Below are positions 9,094 through 17,782 of a stretch of DNA of 64,000 nucleotides, piece by piece. A program made the translations under genes and the position numbers. The DNA is from Janthinobacterium rivuli (GTDB lineage Bacteria; Pseudomonadota; Gammaproteobacteria; Burkholderiales; Burkholderiaceae_D). Within the stretch, counting starts at the first letter, position 1. Each line of letters opens with the position of its first letter. The stretch covers positions 1-64,000 of the forward strand of contig NZ_WFLJ01000022.1 in assembly GCF_009208735.1 (NCBI RefSeq), written 5' to 3'. The notes beneath the pieces were generated by a model, which was not told the DNA's origin, did not search any database, and saw nothing but the letters and a program-made list of their open reading frames with translations.

Positions 9094-10983
9094 ATGACGC
9101 CATCCGCGCTCAAGCGCCCCCTGCTGTTCTCCCTGCTTACCCTCAGCCTCGCCACCGCCTCCGCCGCTCCTGCGCCTGCCCCCACGCCCGGCGACCGGCA
9201 GGCCGACCGCTGGGACCTGACGGCGCTGTATCAAAACGACGACGCCTTCGACGCCGACGCGACAAAGCTGTCGGCCCAGCTGCGGCAACTTGGCGCCTGC
9301 AAGGGGCAGTTGAAAGCGTCGCCAGCCCGCCTGAAAAGCTGCCTGGACCTGTACGCGGAAGCGCGCAAGCGCGTCAACACGCTCAGCACCTATGCGGCGC
9401 AGTATTACGACCAGGATACGGGTGACAGCAAGGGCAACCAGCTGAACCAGCGCGCCGCCCTGCTGGGCAACGACTTCACCCAGGCGACGACCTTCCTGCA
9501 GCCGGAAATCCTCGCCCTGGGCGGCAAGCGCATCGATGCCATGCTGGCAAAAGACCAGGGTTTGCAGCTGTACCGCTTTCAATTGAGCAACATGCTGCGC
9601 AGCGCGCCGCACACGCTCGACGCCGCGGGCGAACAGCTGGTGGCGCAGTTCGGCCTGGCGACGGGTTCGGCCGCCAGCGTCTACCGCACCCTGGCCAATG
9701 CGGAAATCCCGTGGCCGACCGTCACATTATCGGACGGCAAGGAAGTACGGCTCGACCAGGCGGCGTATACGAAATACCGGGGCGACGACAAGCGCGCCGA
9801 CCGCAAGCTGGTGTTCGATGCCTTCTTCGGCAAGTGGAAAGAGTATGAACGCACGTTCGGCGAAACCCTGTACGGCCAGCTGAAAACGGACGCCGCGTAT
9901 GCGAAGGTGCGCCGCTATGCCGACTCGCAAAGCGCCGCGCTGGACGCCGACAACCTGCCGCCGGCCGTCTACCAGACCCTGATCGCACAAACCAACGCCA
10001 ACCTGCCCACCCTGCACCGCTACTTCAAGCTGCGCGCGCGCATGCTGGGCGTCAAGGACCTGGCGTATTACGACGTGTATGCGCCGCTGCTGAAAAGCGA
10101 GCGCACCTTCCCGCTGGCCGAGGGCAAGCAAATGATGCTCGATTCCGTCGCGCCGCTGGGACCCGACTACGTCAAGGCGCTGACGGCCGCCGTGGATGCG
10201 CGCTGGATGGATGTGTATCCGCGCCCGCGCAAGGTGGCGGGCGCCTACATGAATGGCGACGCCTACGACGTGCACCCCTTCGTGCTACTCAATTACACGG
10301 ACAATTACGAAGCCGTCAGCACCCTGACCCACGAATGGGGCCACGCCATGCACTCGGTGCTGGCCAACAAGGCGCAACCGTCGATCTATGCGCCATACAG
10401 CATCTTTGTCGCGGAAATCGCCTCGACGACGAACGAGGCGCTGCTGCTCGACGCGCGCCTGAAACAGGCCAAGGATGACGACGAGCGCCTGCTGTACCTG
10501 GGTGCGGCGCTGGAAAACCTGCGCGGCACTTTCTTCCGCCAATCCATGTTCGCCGAATTCGAGGCGGCCATCCACGGCAAGGTGGACAAGGGAGAATCGC
10601 TGACGGGCGAGGAGATCACGGCCATCTATGCCGGCATCCTCAAGCGCTACCACGGCGAAGCGCAGGGCGTCATGACCATCGATCCCGCCTACGCGCTGGA
10701 ATGGGCCTACGTGCCGCATTTTTATCACGGCTTCTATGTGTTCCAGTACGCCACCTCGATCGCTGCGGCGCAGGATTTCGCGCAGCGCATCCTCGACAAG
10801 GAACCGGGCGCCCTGGCCGCCTACCTGAAGATGCTCGGCGCGGGCGGCTCGGCCTACCCGTACGATCTGGTGAAGGCGGCCGGCGTCGACCTGGCCTCGC
10901 CGAAACCGTACCAGGCGCTGGCGGCGCGCATGAACGGCATCATGGACCAGATCGAGGCGATCGAAGCGAAGCGGGGGAAGTAA
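9094..10983 (+). CDS. pepF: Exported oligoendopeptidase F-type metallopeptidase (M3)
   Basis: A 629-aa M3-family zinc peptidase. The HEXXH motif is HEWGH at 413-417 within STLTHEWGHAMHSVL, with the downstream glutamate in IFVAEIASTTNEALLL as third zinc ligand. The length fits PepF. The N-terminus is an evident signal peptide (Lys-Arg, hydrophobic core LLFSLLTLSLATASA, cleavage near Ala24-Ala25), so it should act in the periplasm, unlike the cytoplasmic lactococcal enzyme. It stands alone, with 189 bp before it and a palindrome at its 3' side facing the convergent antiporter gene. A GGAATGAACC stretch precedes the ATG. Confidence 0.9.
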   Translation: MTPSALKRPLLFSLLTLSLATASAAPAPAPTPGDRQADRWDLTALYQNDDAFDADATKLSAQLRQLGACKGQLKASPARLKSCLDLYAEARKRVNTLSTYAAQYYDQDTGDSKGNQLNQRAALLGNDFTQATTFLQPEILALGGKRIDAMLAKDQGLQLYRFQLSNMLRSAPHTLDAAGEQLVAQFGLATGSAASVYRTLANAEIPWPTVTLSDGKEVRLDQAAYTKYRGDDKRADRKLVFDAFFGKWKEYERTFGETLYGQLKTDAAYAKVRRYADSQSAALDADNLPPAVYQTLIAQTNANLPTLHRYFKLRARMLGVKDLAYYDVYAPLLKSERTFPLAEGKQMMLDSVAPLGPDYVKALTAAVDARWMDVYPRPRKVAGAYMNGDAYDVHPFVLLNYTDNYEAVSTLTHEWGHAMHSVLANKAQPSIYAPYSIFVAEIASTTNEALLLDARLKQAKDDDERLLYLGAALENLRGTFFRQSMFAEFEAAIHGKVDKGESLTGEEITAIYAGILKRYHGEAQGVMTIDPAYALEWAYVPHFYHGFYVFQYATSIAAAQDFAQRILDKEPGALAAYLKMLGAGGSAYPYDLVKAAGVDLASPKPYQALAARMNGIMDQIEAIEAKRGK

Positions 10984-11003
10984 AACCCAACGTCCGAACG
11001 GCT

Positions 11004-11029
11004 GGGGTCAGACCCGAGGGTCTGACCCC
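11004..11029. repeat. 26-bp perfect palindrome between convergent genes
   Basis: GGGGTCAGACCC at 11004-11015 and its exact complement GGGTCTGACCCC at 11018-11029 form a 12-bp stem with only GA between the arms. It lies 20 bp after the pepF stop and contains the last codons and TGA of the antiporter gene on the other strand. It has no T-tract. From memory, similar GGGTCAGACCC palindromes are scattered between genes in Massilia/Janthinobacterium-type genomes, so I treat it as a dispersed REP-like element or bidirectional terminator; no second copy was noticed in this window. Confidence 0.65.
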
Positions 11030-12831
11030 GGTTCTGCCGCTTGCTCCAAGGCAAACGCCGCCGCATCGCTCTCGAACATGTCTTCCAGTTCCTCGCGCGC
11101 CTGGCGCGTGAGCGACATGACTTTTTGCTGGTCCTGGAAGTGCGGCGCCACTTCCAGCAAGGTCTTCAGGTTATGCCGGCCAAAGATGCCGGCCGCGCGC
11201 TGCGCCCGCTCCGCGCTGAAACCCACCTGCTGCAAGGTCTGCTCGCCCAGCAGCAGGGCCGCGGCGAAGGTCTCGCGCTCGATCAGGGTCACGCCGCGCT
11301 TCATCAATTCATAGTAATGCGTGACGTTGCGCGCGCGCGCCAGAATCGTCAGCTCGGGCAGGCGCAGGCGCACGGCGTCGACCAGGGCCAGGCTGTCGTC
11401 CACGTTGTCGATGGCGATCACCAGCGCCTTCGCCTTCTCGATGCCGGCCGCCACCAGCAGGTCCACGCGCGTGGCGTCGCCATAAAACACCTTGAAGCCG
11501 AACTTGCGCAGCAGCTCGATCTGGTCCGGATCGTGGTCGAGCACCGTCACGCCGATCTTGTTCGCCGCCAGCAGGCGGCCGATGATCTGGCCGAAACGGC
11601 CAAAGCCGGCGATGACGATGGGGTTGTCCTGCGCCTCGATATGGTCGTCGGGACGGCGCTTCTTGTCGCCTTGCAGGCGCGGCGCGACGAATTTATCATG
11701 CGCCAGCAGCAGCAAGGGCGTGGCCACCATCGACAGGGTCACCACCACGACCAGCAGCGCGGCCGTCTGCGGCGCGAACACGTGCGCGGCCTCTGCGGCG
11801 GCAAACACGACGAAGGCGAATTCGCCGCCCTGCGACAGCAGCAGCGCGAAGAACAGCTGCTGGCCGCGGGGAATGTCGACAAACTTCGACAGCAGGTACA
11901 GCAAGGCGATCTTGACCACCAGCAGACCGGCCACCAGGCCCAGGATCAGCAAGGGCTGGGCGCGCAGCACGCCGAAATCGACGGACATGCCGACCGCGAT
12001 GAAGAACAGGCCCAGCAGCAGCCCCTTGAACGGCTCCAGGTCGGAAATGAGCTCATGGCGGTATTCGGAATCGGCCAGAAGCACGCCCGCCATGAAAGTG
12101 CCCAGCGCCATCGACAGGCCCACCGATTCCATCAGCACGCAGATGGCGATCACCAGCAGCAGGGCGAAGGCCGTGAAGATTTCGCGCAAGTCCGTTTTGG
12201 CGATGAAGCGCAGGATGGGGTTCACCAGAAAACGCCCGCCGATCACCAGCGCCGCCAGCACGGCGACCAGCTTGGCCACGCGCAGCCAGCCCGGCTCGCC
12301 GCTGTGCGTGACCAGGCCGCCCAGCAGCGGCACCAGCGCGATCATGGGGATGGCGGCGATATCCTGGAACAGCAAAATCGAAAAACCGGCGGAACCGGCC
12401 GGCGTGCTCATTAATTTACGTTCGCCCAGCGTGGCCAGCACGATGGCCGTCGACGACAGCGACAGCCCGAGCGCGCCCACCAGCGCCGTGCGCCAGTCCA
12501 CGCCGAAGGCCATGGCCACGGCGCACAGTCCCGCGCTGACGACGCCCACCTGCGCCCCGCCCCAGCCGAAAATCGGACGGCGCAGCAGCCACAAGCGTTT
12601 GGGCTCCAGCTCCAGGCCAATTAAAAACAGCAGCAGCACCACGCCGAATTCGGAAAAGCTGAGGATCACCTCGACATTCTTGATCAGGCCCAGGCCCCAC
12701 GGCCCGATGACGACGCCGGCCACCAGATAGCCCAGCACGGCGCCCATGCCCAGGCGCTTGGCCAGCGGCACCATGATGATGGCGGCGACCAGGTAAAACA
12801 GTATGTTGACGAGAAAGCTGTGGTGTTCCAT
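11008..12831 (-). CDS. CPA2-family monovalent cation:proton antiporter with RCK (TrkA-N) domain
   Basis: A 607-aa protein of Kef type. The first ~390 residues hold about twelve hydrophobic segments of the Na+/H+ exchanger fold, starting at HHSFLVNILFYLVAAII, with the conserved LLFLIGLELEP and LSLSSTAIVLATLGE segments. A cytoplasmic TrkA-N/RCK domain follows (IVIAGFGRFGQIIGRLLA, then LDHDPDQIELLRKFGFKVFYGDATR), which binds NAD(H) or nucleotides and gates transport. The substrate is probably K+ or Na+ in exchange for H+. I chose the ATG at 12831 (MEHHSF) over an upstream in-frame start because it is the normal family N-terminus. The last residues (DPRV) and stop come from the palindrome at 11004-11029. 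It lies 62 bp downstream of the phosphatase gene. Confidence 0.93.
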   Translation of the reverse strand: MEHHSFLVNILFYLVAAIIMVPLAKRLGMGAVLGYLVAGVVIGPWGLGLIKNVEVILSFSEFGVVLLLFLIGLELEPKRLWLLRRPIFGWGGAQVGVVSAGLCAVAMAFGVDWRTALVGALGLSLSSTAIVLATLGERKLMSTPAGSAGFSILLFQDIAAIPMIALVPLLGGLVTHSGEPGWLRVAKLVAVLAALVIGGRFLVNPILRFIAKTDLREIFTAFALLLVIAICVLMESVGLSMALGTFMAGVLLADSEYRHELISDLEPFKGLLLGLFFIAVGMSVDFGVLRAQPLLILGLVAGLLVVKIALLYLLSKFVDIPRGQQLFFALLLSQGGEFAFVVFAAAEAAHVFAPQTAALLVVVVTLSMVATPLLLLAHDKFVAPRLQGDKKRRPDDHIEAQDNPIVIAGFGRFGQIIGRLLAANKIGVTVLDHDPDQIELLRKFGFKVFYGDATRVDLLVAAGIEKAKALVIAIDNVDDSLALVDAVRLRLPELTILARARNVTHYYELMKRGVTLIERETFAAALLLGEQTLQQVGFSAERAQRAAGIFGRHNLKTLLEVAPHFQDQQKVMSLTRQAREELEDMFESDAAAFALEQAAEPGSDPRV

Positions 12832-12893
12832 GCGGATTCCGGAAAAACGTGATTGGAATCGCAATCATGCCTGAAGTGGCGCAGTAGCGGGGG

Positions 12894-13466
12894 TCAAGGC
12901 TGCGGCGCGTCGATGCGCGCACGTAGTTCGTCCACATTCACGCGCGACAAATAGCGTTCGATGTTTTTCCACACGGCGTGGTAGCCATAGCCGCCATTTT
13001 TCAGCTCGTCGATCGCCTTCTCGCGCGGCCAGCCCTGGTACAGCATGCGGTACATGGCTGTCATCAAGCCCGTGCGGTCGGCGCCGTGCAGGCAATGCAG
13101 CAGCACGGGCCCGTCCTGCTCGGCGGCGCGGATGCTGCGCATGGTCGCGATCACATGCCGGTCGCGGATGGCCCAGGTATTGATGGGGATGCGGATGGCG
13201 CGGATACCGCTGCCTTCCAGCACCTGCGTATCGGCGTGGAAGGAGCGCAGGCTGATCACCGTCTTCACGCCCAGCGCCTGCAGCTGGGCCACGTCGGCGC
13301 TATCGAGCCTGGCGCTGCGGTACAGGACGGGCGTGACCTGGTGCAGGTTCGACACCTGCGGCAGCGGCGTGGCCCAGTCCGGATGGCGTGGCGGCGCGGC
13401 TTGTGCTCCGGCCGGCGCGGCGGCCAGCCCCAGGGCGAGGGTCAACAGCACGACATGCAGCATCAT
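12894..13466 (-). CDS. Exported dual-specificity/tyrosine phosphatase-like protein
   Basis: A 190-aa protein with an N-terminal signal peptide (LHVVLLTLALGLAAAPAGAQA), so probably periplasmic. The cysteine phosphatase signature HCxxxxxR is present as HCLHGADRTG (Cys125, Arg131), with the preceding family blocks LYRSARL and VKTVISLRS. Substrates of such bacterial enzymes include phosphoproteins, phosphoinositides and lipid phosphates. Its place 10 bp downstream of an MGDG-synthase-type glycosyltransferase suggests a lipid or lipid-precursor substrate, but that is inference. Two adjacent ATGs (13466, 13463) follow an AGGAAACC ribosome site; I use the first. Confidence 0.85.
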   Translation of the reverse strand: MMLHVVLLTLALGLAAAPAGAQAAPPRHPDWATPLPQVSNLHQVTPVLYRSARLDSADVAQLQALGVKTVISLRSFHADTQVLEGSGIRAIRIPINTWAIRDRHVIATMRSIRAAEQDGPVLLHCLHGADRTGLMTAMYRMLYQGWPREKAIDELKNGGYGYHAVWKNIERYLSRVNVDELRARIDAPQP

Positions 13467-13476
13467 GGTTTCCTGG

Positions 13477-14589
13477 TTATTGATGAACGGCGCCGGCGCG
13501 CGGGCGGCCCAGGGCCAGCGCCTTTGCGCGCATCGATTGCAACTGCTCGGGATGATCGAGCAGCAGGCGCACCCGATATTCCAGGGTGACGGCATCGAAT
13601 GCCTTCAGGGCCACGCCCTGCTCCAGCAGATAGTCGGCATTGCGCTCTTCCTGCCCGGGAATCGGCGAGTTGACGATCATGGGCAAGCCCAGCGCCAGGC
13701 ATTCCGAGGTGGTCAGCCCGCCCGGCTTGGTGATCACCAGGTCGGCGCACGCCATCAGGCGCTCGACTTCGCCGGTAAAGCCTTGCGCCAGCAGGCGGCC
13801 CGGATACTGGCCGGCCAGTGCCTGCAGCGCCGCCAGCGCGATGGCGTTTTTCCCCGCCAGCGCGATCAGCTGGAAGTCGCCCGGCAGCGCCAGCAGGCGC
13901 GCGGCGACCGTTTCAAGGCTGCCCAGTCCCGCCCCGCCGCCCATCAGCAGGATCGTCATGCGCCGCGGGTCCAGGCCAAACGCCTGCGCGCACGACACGC
14001 GGTCGGGCGCCTGCGCGAACGCTGGCATGACGGGGATGCCCGTCACGTGGATGCGGTCGGCGGGAATGCCTTCGTGGCGCATGCGGAACGCCACTTCGTC
14101 GGTGGCGGCGAAATAGCCCTGCATCCGTTCGTGCACCCACATGCGGTGCAGGTCGAAATCCGTGACCTGCACCCACACGTGACAGGCCAGCTGCTGCTGG
14201 CGCAGCGCGCGCGACAGCAGTTCGGCTGGCAGGAAATGCGTGCAGATGATCGCATCGGGCTGGAAGGCGGCGATGCGCGCCAGCAGCGCGCGCGTGTTGA
14301 GGCGCTCGACGGCCCGGCGCAAACGCTGCATCGAGCTGTCGCGCGGCGCAGCGTGGGTGGCATGGTACAGATAGCCCCACAGCGCGGGCGCCTTGTTGAC
14401 CAGCTTGATATAAAAATCCGTGTACAGCTTGCGAAATGCGGGCGTCACAAAATCCATCACGTCGAGATGCAGGGCCAGCGCCGCAGGCCCTGCGCCGTCA
14501 TCGCGCGCCGCATACGCCGCGATGGCTTGCGCCGCGCGCATGTGGCCGGCGCCGGCCGAGACGCTCAGGAGTAGAATTTTTTTTGTCAT
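13477..14589 (-). CDS. Glycosyltransferase of the MGDG synthase / diacylglycerol glucosyltransferase type (GT28)
   Basis: A 370-aa GT-B enzyme. The N-terminus KKILLLSVSAGAGHMRAAQA is the MGDG-synthase acceptor-side signature, followed by DVMDFVTPAFRKLYTDFYIK-type sequence. The donor-site half shows ILLMGGGAGLGS and the UDP-sugar binding block DLVITKPGGLTTSECLALGLP. Such enzymes transfer galactose or glucose from UDP-sugar to diacylglycerol, working at the inner leaflet. It starts 3 bp after the ankyrin/SUFU-like gene and ends 10 bp before the phosphatase, so the three are almost certainly one operon. The acceptor and sugar cannot be told from sequence. Confidence 0.85.
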   Translation of the reverse strand: MTKKILLLSVSAGAGHMRAAQAIAAYAARDDGAGPAALALHLDVMDFVTPAFRKLYTDFYIKLVNKAPALWGYLYHATHAAPRDSSMQRLRRAVERLNTRALLARIAAFQPDAIICTHFLPAELLSRALRQQQLACHVWVQVTDFDLHRMWVHERMQGYFAATDEVAFRMRHEGIPADRIHVTGIPVMPAFAQAPDRVSCAQAFGLDPRRMTILLMGGGAGLGSLETVAARLLALPGDFQLIALAGKNAIALAALQALAGQYPGRLLAQGFTGEVERLMACADLVITKPGGLTTSECLALGLPMIVNSPIPGQEERNADYLLEQGVALKAFDAVTLEYRVRLLLDHPEQLQSMRAKALALGRPRAGAVHQ

Positions 14590-14592
14590 GAG

Positions 14593-15738
14593 CTAGCCAG
14601 TGACGGGGACAGGCAGGGCCGACACTTTCCAGCTGCCTTTGAGCTTGCGTTCCATCAAGGCCGGCAAGGTACTGGCGTCGGGCGCGCCTTTTTTGGTGAA
14701 CTTCACCGGCACCAGCAGATAGATGGTGACCTTGTCAGCGTCGGCAATGTCTTCCTCCTCCGGCGCCCGATTCCAGCGCTTGTCGATGGCCAGCAGCGCA
14801 TCGACGCCGTCCGGCCAGGCCAGATCCGCCAGGTGCGGATCGTCGCGCCGCAGCAGCTCACCGGTGGCCAGGCTGGCCTGATCGAGCGTGCGCCGTCCCA
14901 GGCGCGCCAGCAGCGCCACCGGAAAGCGCCATGGGCTGTGTTCCATGAAGCCGTGCACGGTCAGCGGCCAGCGGGCCGGCAGGCAGACGGCCAGCTCGGT
15001 CATCGGGGACCGCTGGAACAGGCCGACCGTAAACAACAGCTTGAAATCGCCTTTGCCGCCGATGCAGCTGATCCCCAGCGAAAAGCGCGCATCGCCGCTG
15101 TCCGGGCTGAACACGGCCGGCAGTACCCAGCCGGCGCTGTTGTGCATGAAGGTGCGGATCGATTCCTGCGGCGAGGCGGCCGCCTGCTGCGGCACGTCGA
15201 GTATGCTGACGCCGCCGGCGGCGGCCAGCAATTGGGCGATCGCGGGAAAGCCCCAGCCGGTGGCGATATCGACGGGCGCCTGGTTCCAGCGCGTATGCAG
15301 GCGGTTCGGATTGGCACCCGCCTGCAACAGCAATGCCACCACCTCCTCGTGGCCGCCAACGCAGGCGCTGGCCAGCGGCGAGAGTATCTTGTCCGGCAAG
15401 CCATCGACGGCGGCGCCCTGCCCGAGCAGCCAGCGGCAGGTATCCAGATGGCCATGGCCCGCCGCCGCGTCCAGCGGCGTATGGTTGCGGTAACCGGGCA
15501 AGGGCAGATCGATGTCCATGCCCAGCGACACGAGCAGGGCGCAGACGTCGCGGCTGCCGCCGGCCGCGGCCAGATGCAGCAGCGATTCGCCGTCTTCCAT
15601 GTTGTAGCGGCGCAAGGTCAACAGCGGCGGCGTGGCCTCGAGCAGGCTGCGCACCTGTTCCACCCGATTCTCGCCGACGGCGTCGCAGAGGCGAAAAAAC
15701 GCCTCGCGGTACTGGTTGTAGAGTGTCTTGTTGACCAT
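14593..15738 (-). CDS. Ankyrin repeat protein with SUFU-like C-terminal domain
   Basis: A 381-aa soluble protein without signal peptide. Residues ~49-175 hold about four ankyrin repeats (GESLLHLAAAGGSRDVCALL, HTPLDAAAGHGHLDTCRWLL, SPLASACVGGHEEVVALLL, APVDIATGWGFPAIAQLL). Residues ~200-350 resemble the suppressor-of-fused fold: LPARWPL, then W-x-LLARLGRR, a DALLAIDKRW strand and a YLLVPV strand, the order seen in bacterial SUFU proteins. In other bacteria SUFU proteins occur as immunity proteins of polymorphic toxins or as stand-alone proteins of unknown role. It is first in the run ankyrin/SUFU - glycosyltransferase - phosphatase - antiporter. The ankyrin call is firm; the SUFU call rests on pattern resemblance only. 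Confidence 0.75.
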   Translation of the reverse strand: MVNKTLYNQYREAFFRLCDAVGENRVEQVRSLLEATPPLLTLRRYNMEDGESLLHLAAAGGSRDVCALLVSLGMDIDLPLPGYRNHTPLDAAAGHGHLDTCRWLLGQGAAVDGLPDKILSPLASACVGGHEEVVALLLQAGANPNRLHTRWNQAPVDIATGWGFPAIAQLLAAAGGVSILDVPQQAAASPQESIRTFMHNSAGWVLPAVFSPDSGDARFSLGISCIGGKGDFKLLFTVGLFQRSPMTELAVCLPARWPLTVHGFMEHSPWRFPVALLARLGRRTLDQASLATGELLRRDDPHLADLAWPDGVDALLAIDKRWNRAPEEEDIADADKVTIYLLVPVKFTKKGAPDASTLPALMERKLKGSWKVSALPVPVTG

Positions 15739-15858
15739 GCATGTTCCCTGCTCGTGGTGGCGGCGCCATCATCGAGCGGAGAATAGCATTTTCTTTCGAT
15801 GAATCTGCGTGATTTGACAACTTCGGTGCGCACCGTGCGGCGACGCGCGTATTGGGCG

Positions 15859-17658
15859 TCATAAATCCATGAAACCGACAGGCGCCACGTCGACACGCAT
15901 GACCGGATACAGGTTCAGCCGCTCATCCCACGAGGCGTGGCGGCGCGCGAAAAACTCCAGGCGCGCACGCGGATTCTTTGCAAACTCGGGCTCGTCGGCC
16001 AGCTTCTGCCGGAATTGCGCCGCCAGCGCCGGGTCGGCCGCCAGCTGCGCGCGCGCCACATCCTCGGCCACATAGTCCTCCATGTATTCCTTGCGCTCGA
16101 ACGCCGTGTTGAAGCTGCCCCAGGCCAGCAGCGAGTCGGGCGCGCGCGGTTCGAGCAGCGCCATCACCAGGCGCGCCTTCGGCTGGTTGACGGGCACGTA
16201 CAGCGCGCCGGCATCGACGAGGCGCTCCTCTTTCTGCCACTCGCCCTGTACCGCCGCCGTCTGGCGTCCCTCGAACGACTGCGCGCCAAACTTGACGGCA
16301 GTGGCGCGGAAGACTTCCACATTCTGCCTGGCGAAGATGCTGCGCATTTCCTTGTAGGCGATGCCGTGCTGGCGCAACTTGGCGCCCACCATGGCCGCCT
16401 GCGCGCGCGGCACCAGGTAACCGGCCTTCGGTGCGGTCACCTGCAGGTCGGGCACGATCTCGTCGCGCAGCGGCACGGTCCAGATCTGCGGCGTCTTTTC
16501 GTCATAGCGCGTCATCAGCGCGCCCGACACCTCGGACGGCGTGCGCGTGTAGGCATAGCCGCGAAACGCGATCATGCGGCTTTTCTCCGTCGTCTTGTAG
16601 CTGAGGGGCAGTGCACTGCCGGCCAGCTGCGCCGCGCGCAGGTCCGCCTCCATGGCGGTTTGCCGCCATGCGGCGCCGTGCTGCGCCACCTGCGACAGCA
16701 GCGAGACGATGGTGTTGCGCGTGATGCGCACGCGGGTCGGATAGTCCTTCCACGAGTGGGTTTCCACCAGCACGCCGAAACGGTTGCGCAACAGGAAATA
16801 GCCATGCGAAAAGCGCGGGTTCGGCGCCGAATCGACAAAACCCGATTGCGGATTGTCTTCTTCGGCAAATGACATGTAGAACGGCTTCGGATCGGAACCC
16901 TGCTTTGCCAGGTCGGCCAGTACGCCGTCGCGCAGCGCCGTTCCCGCCACGCGCAGGGCCGCATCGCCCGCATGCACGGGTTCGACCTGAATCGAGATAT
17001 CGGGTTCGAACTGCGCGCCGTCCGTCACGTGCAGGTCGACATACGCCAGCGGGTCCCAGGCATTAACCAGTGCCAGCATGTGCTGCATCTCGGGCGTGTC
17101 GGCCTTCATGTATTCGCGGTTCAGATTGTAGTTTTGCGCCGTGCTGCGCCAGCCCATTTCCACGGGTCCGCGCTGGTTCGGGCGGTTCCACGCCCCGAAG
17201 CGCTCATGGCCGTCGACATTGAAGACGGGCACGAACAGCAGCACCTGCTTGTCCAGCACTCCGGCAGCCGCCTTGCCTTCCAGGACTTCGCGCAGCGCCA
17301 GGAAGCCCGCATCCTTGCCGTCGATTTCCCCTGCATGGATGCCGCCCTGCACCAGCAGTACCGGTATCTTGCGCCGCTTGGCCGCGTCCGGCGTCAGCGC
17401 GCCCGTGTTGGACACGGCCAGCGCCAGCATGGGCCGGTTTTCCGGCGTGCGGCCATATTCGAAGCAGCGCACCTGTTTCGGATGGTGTTCCTCGAAGCGC
17501 CGGCACAAGGCTTCCACTTCCTCGTAGCGGCCCGTATTCTTGAAACCCGAGTACTCGGCCTGCGTCTTCAGGGAAAACAGCCGCATATCGCGTGCGGCGT
17601 GCGCGTTGACGGCAAACAGGGAAAACACGGCGGCGGACAGCAGGGCACGGCGTAGCAT
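15859..17658 (-). CDS. Exported M14-family zinc carboxypeptidase
   Basis: A 599-aa protein with a signal peptide (LRRALLSAAVFSLFAVNAHA). The first zinc-binding pair HxxE is HAGEIDGKDAG (His108, Glu111), the third ligand is in YVDLHVTDG, and the catalytic glutamate is likely in LVETHSWKDYPTRV. The peptidase domain covers about residues 35-340; the C-terminal ~250 residues are an extra domain of unknown role. It probably trims peptides in the periplasm. It precedes the ankyrin/SUFU gene by 120 bp on the same strand and follows the TonB receptor terminator. Confidence 0.88.
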   Translation of the reverse strand: MLRRALLSAAVFSLFAVNAHAARDMRLFSLKTQAEYSGFKNTGRYEEVEALCRRFEEHHPKQVRCFEYGRTPENRPMLALAVSNTGALTPDAAKRRKIPVLLVQGGIHAGEIDGKDAGFLALREVLEGKAAAGVLDKQVLLFVPVFNVDGHERFGAWNRPNQRGPVEMGWRSTAQNYNLNREYMKADTPEMQHMLALVNAWDPLAYVDLHVTDGAQFEPDISIQVEPVHAGDAALRVAGTALRDGVLADLAKQGSDPKPFYMSFAEEDNPQSGFVDSAPNPRFSHGYFLLRNRFGVLVETHSWKDYPTRVRITRNTIVSLLSQVAQHGAAWRQTAMEADLRAAQLAGSALPLSYKTTEKSRMIAFRGYAYTRTPSEVSGALMTRYDEKTPQIWTVPLRDEIVPDLQVTAPKAGYLVPRAQAAMVGAKLRQHGIAYKEMRSIFARQNVEVFRATAVKFGAQSFEGRQTAAVQGEWQKEERLVDAGALYVPVNQPKARLVMALLEPRAPDSLLAWGSFNTAFERKEYMEDYVAEDVARAQLAADPALAAQFRQKLADEPEFAKNPRARLEFFARRHASWDERLNLYPVMRVDVAPVGFMDL

Positions 17659-17730
17659 CGGACTAGCTCCATCAAGGGGGACAAGCGGGCAATTATAGAG
17701 TGGCGGTCGGTTAAAAACGCAGCGGAAAAT

Positions 17731-17763
17731 AAAAAAGCCGGAACAGCGTCAGCTGCTCCGGCC
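17731..17763 (-). terminator. Rho-independent terminator of the TonB-dependent receptor gene
   Basis: On the minus strand the hairpin GGCCGGAGCAGC-TGAC-GCTGTTCCGGC is followed by TTTTTTATTTT. The stem is about 11-12 bp with one mismatch, 19 bp after the receptor stop codon. Confidence 0.88.
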
Positions 17764-17782
17764 TTGCTCAGGCAAGCGTGAA

